Below, in pieces: positions 1-11,602 of a DNA stretch of 64,000 nt (position 1 is the stretch's first letter; each line of letters opens with the position of its first letter). The notes beneath the pieces are model-generated. The model did no database searches, was not told where the DNA came from, and worked only from the letters and a program-made list of their open reading frames with translations. Source of the stretch: Cenococcum geophilum 1.58. Its lineage: Eukaryota > Ascomycota > Dothideomycetes > Gloniales > Gloniaceae. The DNA is taken from contig KV748192.1 of NCBI GenBank assembly GCA_001692895.1, positions 248,001 through 312,000 of the forward strand, given 5' to 3'. Both the position numbers and the translations under genes were made by a program.

Positions 1-547
1 GGTAGAGTGAATGAACAAAGAGGCCAAGTGTTCGGAGCAGAGAAGTGTAGAAGTAGAAATACAAAGAGCCAACCCTGAGGGTCGAGGCTTAAGATAAACA
101 AAATGGCATAGCACAACAGCGTGACCACCGAACCCCCTGCAACCTTTCGGCCATCTCCACCACTAAACCACCACTTCTGGCGCCTTGACCTTGTTACTTT
201 ACCCAAGTAGGTGGGCGGTCAGCCATTATTTCTGGACCCTGGCATGTCTGACAACGCCTCAATCCTGCACCTCGCAACAGCACATCAACAATTCCCCAAC
301 ACCACCGCCACATCCAACCGGGATTATTCCTACCATTGTTCTTGGATCCATGCGACTTCCCGAACTCAATCGCTCTCCTATATACACCTCTCGCTTCGCG
401 TGCCTTGCGGTCCACCTCTATCACCCAGCGAGGAAACATTGAGCCCGTCTTACACCGCTGCTTCTGATCGCGTCGTGTTGTCAGCCATCACCATGTGGAA
501 TTAGCACTTCAACACTGTTCCATCTCGCAGATCCACCCTCGGTGCTC
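1..547. other. 5' intergenic/leader region before WAPL
   Basis: No protein I recognise is encoded here. The stretch is pyrimidine-rich with several CACC/CCACC runs, as expected for a fungal promoter and 5' leader of the gene starting at 548. Short open frames overlap on both strands without family features, so none is called. No tRNA-like or terminator structure was seen. Confidence 0.5.
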
Positions 548-3500
548 ATGGCTACAACTGCGATGGCTTCGTCTTCCTCTTTCAGCACAGCCCAGCGCCG
601 ACGCAAGGTTACAACTTATGGCAAAGCGGCGCGCAGTTCTAACTTTGCTGCTCGGGAAGATCTGCTTTCCCAGGATCGCCCGAAAGGCTCCCGGGAAGGT
701 TGGAGAGACGGTTTAAGTAAACCAGATACCCTCTTCAAGTCGAGCAACGGGTTGCCGTCGCAAGGAAGCGGTTGCGAAAGCTCTACCAAGCCAGCGGCAA
801 ATCTAGGAATCTTTGACGTACCATCCTCTGACGATGAGAACATAACCACTCTTAAACACACATCGACGAAGCCATCGACTGTATTGCAATCTATAAAGCC
901 CGCGGAATTGGGTGGCCCTTCGTCTGGCAACGACGTATTACGGTCACGACGCGCAGAGAGAAAAGCTTCTACGGAGCCGAAATCTACAGATCTGAATATC
1001 TTCGACGTCCCTTCGTCGGAGGACGACAACCTCTCCTCTAGACGAACCCCGAGCGGATACAGCCAGCCTCAGACTTCCGGTCCAAAAATATCTCCCAAAT
1101 CTCAGAATGCAACCATGCAACCATCACCGCGGCGGGCTTTAGACTCTGATTCGTCTACTTCAGCGCGAAAACGAAAAAGACGTATCCCTTTACACTCTGG
1201 ACAAGAATCTCAAGCTAACAATGGTCGGGGACGTCAAGCACAGGACTCTCTTCTGATGGTGGATCACCGAAGCACAAAACAACCTCGCAAAGAGGACAGC
1301 GGTCCCCTATCGCGCGATAAAAAGGCACCGGTGGAAGTTTCTGCTCAATCGGAAATGGTTGCTCCAGATACAACGGCACTTAAAATGCCGCGACGGACGA
1401 GGACAAGGACGGTGCCGACAATTCTGAAAGGACAATCAGCGCCTGCCATAATGCATGGTATGCTAACAGCACTAGAGTCACGCCCAGTACAATACCCTTC
1501 ACCATTACCTAGTGTACCACCGTCTCCAAGCAGCAGCCATATTATGAACAACGATATGATGCCTACCACACCACCGTATTATCAATCTAAATCTCCCTCA
1601 TCGGACTTAAAGAATGGTTCGGTCACACCGCGCCAAGCCCAGATATGGAGCAATCTGTTAGGTGATCCATCAGAGAAAACAACCCCCGGAATTCTCAAGA
1701 TCGAAAACCTGCGAATTTCCGACCGCCGAACGAACGGGCCTCCGGCTCGACTGGCAAGATCTACATCCGATGTTCCTCGGTCAACGCAGACCAAGCGGCG
1801 AAGGCTTATTGACACCCTCATCCAGGTCGCCCCTATGGCAGATGAAGAGGAAAGCGACAGTGATGGTGAGGAAGAAGACCATGCAGCTAAAGAGCCAAGG
1901 CCCGTTTACGACAAATCAAAGGAGCATCAAAGATGCGACCCCCGAAAGGATCAGGCTCGACTGACCGATGAGCCCGGGATGCATGAAGAAATGGATGTAG
2001 GCGTGGAGCCAACCTCTGCTTCACAGTCTTCTCAACCTGTACCAATCTTGAATGGTGGCCCCAAGGTGACATACGCGAAACAACGGTCATACCTGGACGA
2101 AGCTAGCCTTGAAGCTGAGCTCCTATCATCCTTACCGATGGAGAGCGGTTCCCCGTTTGCCGGAAGCTCATGTCGGAGAGATATTACCACAAGCACCTCT
2201 CTTGCTCGGCGCACGCAGCTCGTCTCAGATCTGGAAGATCTGGATGAGCCTACGAACAAAGTACGAGGTATTCACGAGCTTCGAAAAGGAGGGCAAAACT
2301 TTCGTTTTGAATTCGATACAGGAGCCCTGTTGGACGACATCAAAGACCAGAGCAACGCTGGAAAGTCGAGAAGACGAAGCGCGATGATCGAACTTTGTAC
2401 AAAGCTGTCTGATGATAGCTTCATCGGTCGAATGATTGACCAGGGTTTAGACAGGCAGCTATTCTTGAGCTTGGCCTCGACATCTGATCCAATATTCGGA
2501 TTTGCAGCTGCTGTTGCTATCGCATTCATCGTTAAGGCTGGCGTTGCTCTTAACATTCTGGATAACATCTTCCGTTCGCAATGTCTGGCGACTCTCAAAT
2601 TCCTTCTTGATTATGACGCGGACATTATTCGCATTGCCAAAGAGCGTCGTACAAACATGTCGAAGGTCGCTCAAGGCTCTGTTACCGATTTCCGAAAACT
2701 GGTGCAGGAGTCGGTTCTATGGAAAGGTGACAAGCCAGAGGTGCTTTCCCCCCGACTTGTCGCTATGAGAAGCATGGAGCTTTTGATTCGCGGTCTAAGG
2801 AAGTGTGGAAATACTGAAGAGTTGTTGAACGAAGAAATAATATCCACTTTATTGGATGTTGCCAAAGCTCCGTGTAAGCGGCTTGTTGCAGGAGGCGCGT
2901 CACCATCCGACCTGCTAAACCTCAGGTTAGCGCTCTCAATTACCGAGTCTGCATCTGTAGGTGCGGGAAGACAAGTAGTTTGGTCAATCAAACTGTTGCG
3001 CAGGTTGGTTGAGATGATGCCGGCTTTCTTGGAAGTTAATGGTCACGCTCCAGCTCAGCTGAAATCCTTCGCCATTCGACTATGCATCAATCTAGCAAAT
3101 AACAATCCCAGAGTTTGCGAAAGTTTCGCTGAGCCGATGTTTGTTCAGCCTCTGGTTCGCTCGATCGATCATAAATTTAAGATGCTCTCGGAGCCTCTAG
3201 ATGAAGAACAACGTGCGGTGGTGCTCGAATGCCTTATCCTCAGCCTTGGCGCTATGATCAATCTTGCTGAATACAGCGACAAGGCTAGGTCCTCGGTTTC
3301 CGCCGGTGACGATTCTATATTGGATGCACTACTTCAATCTTTCCTCGAAGGACTTGAAAGGGCGTCTCAGGTAAGCTCTGTCAGATCCCTTTATCTGTGC
3401 TTATTGCTGACTCAAGATAGGCGGACTCGATGGAAGAGTCGCAGTCTAACGTAGCTTACGGCTACCTATCGGTGCTTCTTGGCAACCTTTGCCAGAACGA

Positions 3501-3699
3501 CCAGGTGCTTCGTAAGATCCAGAGCAAGCTTCCGAATCGGCGGCTAGATATACTTATCAATGCTGTGGAGGAGTTCATCCAATACCACCAGAAGGTTGAT
3601 CGGGATATGTTTGATGGCGATGAGGGCGGGGAAATCTCGATAAACTACACGGAGCGACTGCAGTCAGTGGTCGATCGATTGAGAGGTGTGGTGACATGA
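548..3699 (+). CDS. WAPL-family cohesin release factor (Wapl/Rad61-like)
   Basis: Two exons, 548-3370 and 3421-3699, joined in phase 0 across a 50-bp GT-AG intron (GTAAGC...GATAG); product about 1033 aa. The ATG at 548 is used; an in-frame GTG at 542 is ignored because this is a eukaryote. The first ~570 residues are low-complexity, basic and Ser/Pro-rich. They include an RRRKVTTYGK-like N-terminus, two copies of an acidic FDVPSS[DE]D motif (residues ~89 and ~152) and an acidic stretch (EEESDSDGEEED). From ~573 to the end there is a helical WAPL domain, opening with HELRKGG and followed by LLDDI, RRRSAMIEL and SLASTSDPIFGF. Known role of the family: WAPL with Pds5 opens the Smc3-Scc1 gate and unloads cohesin from chromatin. 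The second exon encodes the end of the helical domain (LSVLLGNLC), so the intron is needed for a full-length protein. Family assignment rests on motif recognition. Confidence 0.88.
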
Positions 3700-4540
3700 G
3701 TATAACGGAATAATAATGTCTTTTTTGGGACAATTACTGTATAATGATGCTGAGAGGGTTGGGCTTTTTGTTACTGGATATCCTTGGATGATGGACGAAC
3801 TATAGATGAATTTGGACCTTGGAGCGAGGATGCCTGGCTTTGGAATAGGCTCTTACTTTTGCTGTATTTTTTTCTCGATAGCTCTAAGGCACATGGGACA
3901 TGATAGAGGCAACTGAATGTCACCTGGCTGCCCAGCCACCGAGCCACCGTGCCACCAAAAGCTATCTACCAGGGGTGCAGGTAGGCAAAACTTGTGTGGC
4001 TGTGACGTGACTGGCTTGCTCGGAGCTGGAGAGTGAAACCAAGTCTCTCCGATGTTTTCCGCTTATCATAAGCAAATACGATGCTTGATCCCTCGACTCA
4101 CCAAATACTCCCGCAGTAGGGCCTTCACGCATCAGGGCATGCGGCATTCGGGTAAAGCTGGCCGGACGCCATTTCTGCTCTGCTGCCCCGCGTTCACGCA
4201 CATGGGGCCGCCAGAGCTCCCTAGGCGCGCTACGGCGCTCCTCTCGATTCCAAAGGCTCCCGTTCCTATTACTTGATGTGAACGCATTTCCACCTACCAC
4301 AGCCTTTTTTAAGACGTATGGATGTCGTGCCGTCATAGGGAAGCGTAGCGCCTTGTCTTCTTTTTTATTTTTTTATTTTTTTTTGGGTTCTTGAACAACT
4401 GCCTCTGTAATCTCACCGAGCACCTCAACACCTTCATACCTCAGCTTACCTCAATCCCTTCAGTCTGCTTTTTTCCACCGCACAAATATTCCCCAGCACT
4501 ACGCAACGCCTCGAGAAAAACAGTGCATCAGTTACGAACT
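3700..4540. other. WAPL 3' flank and Rheb promoter/leader
   Basis: An intergenic stretch between two + strand genes. The first ~250 bp is TTTT/TGTA-rich, consistent with a 3' UTR. Near 4360-4386 there is a T-rich run, and CAC/CTC-rich sequence leads to the Rheb ATG at 4541, which is typical of fungal promoters. A 124-codon open frame on the - strand (3962-4336) shows no domain and is not called. Confidence 0.5.
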
Positions 4541-5358
4541 ATGCCGTCGCCTCCTAAGCAGCGCAAAATTGCCATAGTCGGCAGTCGCTCTGTCGGTACT
4601 CACTCGATGCTCCAATTCCCTTTCGCATCGAGAGCTAGAATCGCTAACGGTGTGGCTTAGGCAAATCGTCCCTTACAGTACAGTTCGTTGACGGTCACTT
4701 CGTAGAAAGCTACTACCCTACTATAGAAAATACCTTCAGCAAAGTCATTAGGTACAAGACACAGGATTTTGCTACTGAAATCATTGATACTGCAGGCCAG
4801 GTAGGATACCTCTACCCTCTCCCCTAGCCAGCCCTACCGCGGCCGGATTCAGAATGGGAGCTTTGATCTGTTGTACGGAAGTTCATGGCTGAGCGGACAC
4901 TGGAGGACGAGGCGACTGACTAGTTCGCTTCATCTAAGGATGAGTACAGTATCCTGAATTCGAAGCATTTCATTGGCATTCACGGCTATATGATTGTGTA
5001 TTCGGTCGCATCCAAGCAGAGCTTTGAGATGGCGGGAATTATCAGGGATAAAATCCTCAATCATTTGGTGCGTACAACAATCCATTGCCCGCAGACGATG
5101 CTGACTGGGATCTTCAAGGGTACCGAATGGGTACCCATCGTCATCGTCGGCAACAAAAGCGATCTGAGACCGGAACAACGGCAAGTCCAACCCGAGAACG
5201 GCAAAGCTCTCGCAGAGGAGTTCAAGTGCGCATGGACGGAGGCCAGTGCGCGGTACAACGAGAACGTCTCAAAGGCCTTTGAGCTCATGATTGCCGAAGT
5301 TGAAAAATCGCAGAATCCAGGAGAGCCAACAGGCGGGGCGAAGTGTGTGGTCATGTAG
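4541..5358 (+). CDS. rhb1: Rheb-type small GTPase (TORC1 activator)
   Basis: Four exons: 4541-4595, 4661-4800, 4939-5067 and 5119-5358; product 187 aa, close to the ~184 aa of Rheb proteins. The introns (65, 138 and 51 bp) are GT-AG; intron 1 has a GCTAAC branch motif and intron 3 CTGAC. The first splice restores the P-loop: GSRSVG joins KSS, giving the Rheb-specific G1 with Arg after the first Gly-Ser. Switch I (YYPTIENTF), G3 (DTAGQ, at the exon 2 end), DEYSIL and G4 (GNKSD) follow. The last four residues, CVVM, form a CaaX box, so farnesylation and membrane attachment are expected. Rheb-GTP activates TORC1, and in fungi Rhb1 also affects arginine/lysine uptake (family knowledge). It lies in the same direction as WAPL and the synthetase, but each has its own intergenic region. 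Confidence 0.93.
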
Positions 5359-5747
5359 CACGAGTATTTTACTATCTACGCCCAAATCTGCTGGCATAGA
5401 TGGTCAAATGTGGGGTTTCTGGGTTTTTATATGGAGTTCTTGGGATAGCGGTTCACTTGGTTATGGCGGTCTTCATATGCAGCATCTAGGTCATGCTCTT
5501 GTTGCAATTTCCAATAGAGAGGTGGAATTCCCAGAGATAGTTTCGTACTTTGTCAAGATTTTCTAGAAATAAGGCTGAAGCTGTTCTTTGGAGGGGCAGA
5601 GGGGTTTCTTGAGGCCTGAGGCTTGGCCCGTGCCCTGACTCACAACGCCCGCAATCTGTTTTAACACCCCACTATCCATCTCTGTCAAAATATTTGACAA
5701 CCAAATTTCCCTCCACCCCCAAACATTCTCCTTATTTGCCCGCGACC
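5359..5747. other. Rheb 3' flank and SerRS promoter
   Basis: A 389-bp intergenic region between two + strand genes. The last 50 bp before the ATG at 5748 is C-rich (CCACCCCC and similar), a common fungal leader composition. Nothing else recognisable. Confidence 0.5.
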
Positions 5748-8276
5748 ATGCTAGACGTAAATGACTTCATCATCGAGCGAGGAGGCAACCCAGAAAAGAT
5801 TCGGGAGAGTCAACGGCGCCGCCATGCTAAAGTTGAGCTCGTTGTATGTGACAGCAGAGCGCGATGATTCAAGTGTGGATGGAACGAAGTCTCATTCGCT
5901 GATATGTATTTAGGACGAGGTAATTGCGGGTTTTGTGGACCATAGGGAGAGTGCGTGTTCCGCCCTTCCATAGGCATTGAGGCCTTTTGGCTGATCTCGT
6001 GAATGAATAGCCCAATATGCAGCTACACAGATCGGTTCTCAAATGAACATGATCCAGAAGGAAATAGGCCAAAAGAAGAAGGCATGTCGCATATTCCTGT
6101 CGCCGAAGCTCCACCATTGAGGATTGTCGTTACCCGCAGAGCAAACACTTACAAAGGCATCCTGGACAGGCAAAAGAGAACGCGGACGACCTGCTGAAGA
6201 AGAAGGTGGAGCTTCAAAACGATAAAAAGGCACGTGAAGATGTAGCGGCAGAGAAGCTAGTCAAGCTCCTCCAGAAAGTAAAGTCTGTCGGCAACTATGT
6301 GCACGACAGTGTTCCAGTGTCAAATAACGAGGTGCGTATACGTTCTTGGGTTTATGAGCAGGGTGCTCTGATGGTGGGGCTGATGAGCACAGGACAATAA
6401 TGTGGAGATTCGCAAGTGGGCACCTGAAGGCGTGGTAGTGGAGCACAAGAAGGACTTTCTAAGTCATCACGGAGGTCTGAAGTTCAGATCTTGCGGTCAT
6501 AAAGCCTTATATGCAGGATGCTAATACCATCGTAGTGCTAACACGGCTAGATGGTTATGACCCTGAGCGAGGTGTCAAGATCGTGGGTTAGTATATAAGC
6601 AGAACCGGCCATTCATAGAATTCAGTCTCAAGATTTACTAACTTCTCCAAGGTCACCGTGGTTACTGCCTTACCGGATATGGCCTCTTCCTAAACTTAGC
6701 TCTCGTCAACTATGGCCTCGAATTTCTCTTCAAAAAGGGCTACACACCCAACCAGCCGCCATTTTTCATGCTTCGGGATCAGATGGCTAAGACTGCTCAG
6801 CTCTCCGATTTCGATGACGAACTCTATAAGGTCACAGAGTCTAAGGACAGGCCGGAAACGGACAAGTACTTGATCGCAACATCTGAGCAGCCTCTCTCAG
6901 CGCTACATGCGGATGAGTGGCTGCAGGATAAAGATCTTCCGATCAAGTACGCAGGGTATTCCACAAACTTTAGGTCCGCTCGCTCTTCCCTCTTGAATGT
7001 CTACAAGTCTAATTATTCTGTAGGAAGGAAGCTGGATCGTGAGCAACTCCCGACACCAAAAGCGGAAAACTGTTGGAATGTACTGACTCCGGACAGTCAT
7101 GGCAAGGACGCATGGGGTATATTCCGTATCCATCAATTGTAAGTGAGAAACCCTTTAAAAGCTTGTCTACATCACCAACCAAGTATCTATGGCCGGGTGC
7201 TCGTCTTGAGCACCGAATTCATTAGCAGTGCTCTGTGCTACTACAGATGAATTTTCCTCTCGCTTCACCTGTCTGTCTTTTTGATTCCCTCGTCATAGAA
7301 CGAAGAAACCCCTCACTAATTTTTCTTCTCATCAGCGAAAAAATCGAGGTAAGCATGCCGTATGTAAGGAAACCACGAGAAATTGTCTAAAAACGTTTAG
7401 CAATTCGTCTTTACGAAACCCGAGGATAGTTGGGAAGCTTTTGATCAGATGATCGCGACCTCAGAAGGTGATCCGGGATATCTTTGAAATTCCTCTTATG
7501 AAAGCTAACGGAGGGCCTCAGAATTCTACCAATCGCTAGGACTTCCATATCATGTGGTCGCCATTGTCTCTGGTATTTCTTTCTCGGTTATAAAGCGACT
7601 CTGCTTCATTCCATTAACCTTAATTGTCCTCTAGGTGCCCTGAACAATGCTGCTGCCAAGAAATATGATCTCGAAGCCTGGTTTCCCTATCAAGGCGAAT
7701 ACAAGGTAGACGCACCCTGAAGAAGATGGGTTATATGGCCAATTTTAGGGTCTCGATTAGGCTTGGGACTGTCTGTGTGTAAGGCTGATTGTACTGCGAT
7801 AGGAACTTGTAAGCTGTTCGAACTGTACCGACTACCAAACCCGCGAATTGGAGTAGGCCCATCAATTTCCTCTCAGGTAAAATAGAGTTTAGAATGCTGA
7901 TTTAAACAGGATTCGCTATGGCGTGAAGAAGCAGACCGGCACACGGAAAGACTACGTACACGCCCTCAACTGCACCTGTACGTGTTTCTCCACTGTCCTA
8001 CCATTCCTTGCTTGGCCTTTATCAAACTAATTTCACCTGTCTCTAGTGTGTGCTACGGAACGCACCTTGTGCTGCATTCTAGAGAATTACCAAACCGAGG
8101 AGGGTATTGTTGTGCCAGAAGTGCTGCGGAAGGTATTCTTGGAAATTTCAACGTTTAACGGATCTATCCGCGGGCAGTGAGCTAACAAAATATAGTATAT
8201 CCCTGGGCAGCCAGAGACCCTACCGTATGTGAAGGAGTTCAAAAAAGAGACGACGCTCCTGGACAGGACAAAATAA
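5748..8276 (+). CDS. Cytosolic seryl-tRNA synthetase, 17 exons
   Basis: Exon model: 5748-5843, 5914-5950, 6011-6081, 6170-6331, 6393-6474, 6536-6586, 6652-6973, 7024-7038, 7097-7138, 7336-7348, 7401-7467, 7522-7572, 7635-7705, 7803-7852, 7910-7977, 8047-8132, 8196-8276. The exons sum to 1365 nt = 454 aa plus TAA with no frame break, a strong internal check. The product starts MLDVNDFI and has the N-terminal tRNA-binding coiled coil (residues ~25-110), then the class II core: TSEQ (T-x-E loop, ~243-246), motif 2 [17 protein letters not shown] (~273-289, assembled over a 15-nt exon), [28 protein letters not shown] and motif 3 ENYQTE. Length agrees with fungal cytosolic SerRS (~460 aa). Reaction: serine + ATP + tRNA-Ser gives Ser-tRNA-Ser (and selenocysteine tRNA where present). 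Intron 3 (6082-6169) starts with GC, not GT; another acceptor at 6139/6140 would add 10 in-frame codons, but the shorter protein fits the family better. The C-terminus lacks the long Lys-rich tail of the yeast enzyme. Confidence 0.92.
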
Positions 8277-9444
8277 GGCGTTGCACTCTTTGCTCGAAAA
8301 GAAAACGAGGTAGTCAGTAGATGAGATCGTGTGTTGGTAGCGAGTTTTCATGCCATGTGCAACGGGAATGATTCTTTGCGGCATGCTAGGGAAACTGGAG
8401 TATTGGAGGATACGAAGAAACACTCCCAGTGGGAGGCATAAAGCATTAACGCACTGGTCATAGAAAATTAAGCATTTCCATGCCTGAACTAGAGGTGTGT
8501 ATAGAAAAGATACGTATCTCGTGTTTGAACCCCAAGACTCTAAAATTGGACAAGCCGGCCACGAATGCAGCGTTTATAGTTCATAGCGGCTTAAGGGATA
8601 ACCGACTGTTCGGAAGATAATCCAAGATGGCTTCCGCGTGGCGCAAGAACATTCCTATTCCAAGCCGGTATAATTGCTGTGCGTGACGTTGTCGCCTGGG
8701 CCGTGGTCTACAACTATCAGCGGTTCTCTATTAATTAGCCAACTTTCAAAAATATATCCTCTTGGCATCAACACCATTCCAAATCATCTTTATCCTCCCT
8801 CGCCAATCGCGGCATCCAACGGTGAGTGCATTTTAGGTACGAACAGTTACGGCGTGGACCTACTCGGAATCGCGAATTTCCGAGATTGTTTGCTAGTTTG
8901 TCCTATGATAGAAGACGGGCTACAATACTGGGTTCCTAGACGATTCAGAACGAATATGAACTATCTTGGGACAGTACGGTTGAGGGAGGTCTCGCATTTT
9001 GGGAAGCCGGTTGATTATTATTTTCTCGAAGCGGTATCGTTCGATTAAGGAATATATTGCAGCAAGCATTAAGCCTTGCGGAGCATTTTCTTATCAGATG
9101 CCTCAGACGGGTGCCGGAAAACCAGACTGTCAGCACCAGGTGTAATACATCTGTGGGAAGGATATTTGTCGACCTAAATCAAGTTGTTTTGCCACCCGAC
9201 TCAGTTACCTACCCCTCGACCCAGTCACCACCCCCTGCTTGACTCGATCACCTACCCCCTATTACGTATTCCCCCCGCTAGTCCTGCATCTACATCATGT
9301 ATATATAGTCTCTTTTCTTTCATAGATCAATCAATACACGAGTTCTATAGATCGACAATATTGTGCTTTGTCCCTAGGGATGGCAAGGTAGAGCAGCTCA
9401 TGCTGTTGGCCCCAGAAGGCACCGTAGTAGCCCACATATGGAGG
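8277..9444. other. Intergenic; no supported gene
   Basis: The downstream flank of the synthetase. One 124-codon open frame (8674-9048, +) has no recognisable domain, an odd composition and no visible splice partners; I treat it as chance. Around 9190-9270 a short imperfect repeat of the type CGACTCAGTCACCTACCCC occurs about four times. Confidence 0.4.
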
Positions 9445-9898
9445 CAGGGATGCATATAATCAACGTAATCGTAATCAGCCCATTGATTTTGATTATTATA
9501 AAATCACCGCACCTGATTCTGATTGATTACATTGATTACATTGATTATATACTAATTTCCTAATTAGGTAAATGGTGATTAAAATGGAACTCTAGATAAT
9601 ATACACGTGACGCGTAGGCGCGTATACGTCAACATTTTTTTAGAAAGCCCACACGGACGTTTTCTTTAGCTGGTTTAGCGCTTTTTAGTTAGCGCCGACT
9701 ATAGTAGGAAAATTAAAAATAACTTTCTTAACACTAAAGCTTTATTACTATATTCTATTCCTACTTGTTCTTACCCCGGGTGATTATATTGATTATAAAC
9801 ATGTAATCATAATCAAAAGATCGATTATGATTATGATTAGTTAAATTATATAGTAATCATAACTTATGTAACTAATAGAATAGTTATATGCATCCCTG
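9445..9898. mobile_element. hAT-like MITE (454 bp)
   Basis: The ends are perfect inverted repeats of about 14 bp: CAGGGATGCATATA at 9445 and its complement ending at 9898. Subterminal regions carry many GATTA/TAATC words in both orientations (9470-9560 and 9780-9870), typical transposase-binding-like clusters. CAGGGATG fits the hAT TIR pattern (CARRGATG-like). There is no coding capacity, so it is non-autonomous. I do not see a clear 8-bp target duplication at the flanks (ATGGAGG against GGTGAGAT), so the class is inferred from the termini only. A matching end lies at 62411. Confidence 0.6.
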
Positions 9899-10698
9899 GG
9901 TGAGATATACGAGAGTAAGCAGCTGAAAATAGTAAACAAGTCCAATTTGGGTCGACAACAGCACTTGTTCGAAACTGAAAAACTTCAGGAGCAGCAAGAA
10001 CTTAGACTTCTTATCAGCAATTCCAACGGGATTCTCTTCGTTTAGGGTTTAGAAGTTCTCAAAATCGGCCTGGAAAACTGCCTACCTCCAGGCTTGCGAG
10101 GATTATAGTGGTAGACGCGCTGCACGAATCGAGCGAGATGCAGGATTTCTCGTAAAGGAATTCAATCGATCAAAGGAGGAAAGAACAAACCGATCGACGT
10201 CACACTCTGCTGCAAAGGCATTATGGCACGGTATAGATGCCCAATCAGAGAGTATGGCCAAAATGAGATATAGATCGAACTCATGATCCCTAAAACGACA
10301 CCGTTTTATAACCGTTTTTACGAATTCATTTCTCATCTCGCCCATTCTAATTTCTGCCGTCCCATGGGGCAACTCTAATAACTGTGGGGTCAACATCTCC
10401 TCGATCATCATGGTTGTATTTACTATGTTTGGGTGGAAGTACGGCCTACACTATATGCTTGAATAGCAGTCGTTGTTCTGAAAGTAATCCAAATATATTA
10501 GAAGAAATTATCTAGACGGAGATTCTCACAATCTTACGAATTTTGGAGCTGATACTTTACTCGTGAAGAAGACAATTACCAAAGCTTACTAGGGGGTTAA
10601 TACCAAGAAACGTGGATTGAGCTGGCTAAACTTCTCCGAATATTATTCCATAGAAATCGTTCATCTCCTACCATCTGCGAAATCACGGCCCATCCGGC
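9899..10698. other. Intergenic; no supported gene
   Basis: Between the MITE and the 3' end of the hydrolase gene. A 102-codon open frame on the - strand (10103-10411) starts MMIEEMLTPQ and reads as plausible protein but matches no family I recognise and has no neighbours to support it; it is left uncalled. Otherwise nothing seen. Confidence 0.4.
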
Positions 10699-11602
10699 TT
10701 AGAGCTTCTCTCCGGCAGCCCTTCTAATTACATCGGCCGTCTCCTTCGGCATGCTCAAGAACGGGCTATGGCCAGCCTGACACTTCTCGATCTCAAACAA
10801 GTGGCCGGGTGTGTTCTTGAGCAGGCCCTCTTGAGCGGATCCCGGGATCGCGTTGTCGTTTTCGCACACCAGATACGTCGACGGAATATCGCGCCACGCA
10901 GCGTACGTTACGTTGGAGAAGAGACAGCGCCATGAATGGTGCGTGAGCGAGGCGGTCGTGGCCTCGGCTACTTCGGGAGTGCAGTCGTTGTAGAAGATGT
11001 GCGGGGACTGGGTGGCCCAGACTTTGTTGGTCTCGTACTGTGGGCTGTTAGATCTGTCCCTCTCGTACCACTTCAGGTGAGAAAAGTGATATCCCATGGA
11101 GAAAATTTTCAAGGAACAGTGGTACTGGTTTGCAGAAGCTAGCAGCGGGAATGAAGAGACGTGAAGGTGTGTTAGAAAGGCCACTTACATCAACCTTCAT
11201 CCACGAATGCGGCTGATCGTTCTTAACGGCCAGTAAATGCATGCCTAGCTCCAGAAAGAAGGCACAAATATACACTAGACGGACGACGCCTCCCTTCTTC
11301 CCCTCACTTTCTCTTTGCTTTTTTCCCAATCCTTTCATCGCTTCGGAGCCCACTAGCCCGCCGTAAGAATGCACCACTAGCACAACGTCCTTCCCCTGGT
11401 CAAGCACACCAAGCACTGTCTTGTGGATTAGCTCAACATCCGGGTTCCAGTTCTCGAGCGCAGGGTCGGCGCCAGTAGAGACGAGTGAGATGCCAATATA
11501 CTCGTAGCCTTCAGCCACGAGGAGGTCTGTCATGGGGGCGTAGAGGTCGGGAGAGTGCCAGGCGCCAGGGACGAGCAGGATGGTGGGTTTTGACGAAGAC
11601 AT
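10699..11602 (-). CDS. Alpha/beta hydrolase (AB_hydrolase, esterase-like)
   Basis: Two exons on the - strand: 11602-11189 and 11037-10699, with a 151-bp GT-AG intron (GTAAGTGG...CCACAG) in phase 0; product 250 aa. It begins MSSSKPTILLVPGAWHSP, the usual first beta strand and oxyanion segment of this fungal group. The nucleophile elbow is HSYGG (Ser79), the acid is probably Asp199 in CENDNAIP, and the catalytic His is His228 in QAGHSPF. The segment FYNDCTPEVAEA is shared by a large fungal set of short alpha/beta hydrolases annotated as esterase or salicylate/pyrethroid-hydrolase-like. The natural substrate is unknown, and no signal peptide is visible, so it is probably cytosolic. An unspliced reading of exon 1 runs to a stop inside the intron and would lose the Asp and His, which supports splicing. 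Nothing near it suggests a metabolic cluster. Confidence 0.87.

Noticed and set aside
3962-4336. 124-codon - strand open frame between WAPL and Rheb
   Set aside because: Lies in the promoter and 3' UTR zone and shows no domain.
8674-9048. 124-codon + strand open frame
   Set aside because: No family resemblance, no introns or neighbours, composition like intergenic DNA.
10103-10411. 102-codon - strand open frame starting MMIEEML
   Set aside because: Reads as plausible protein but no family is recognised; it cannot be supported without transcripts.
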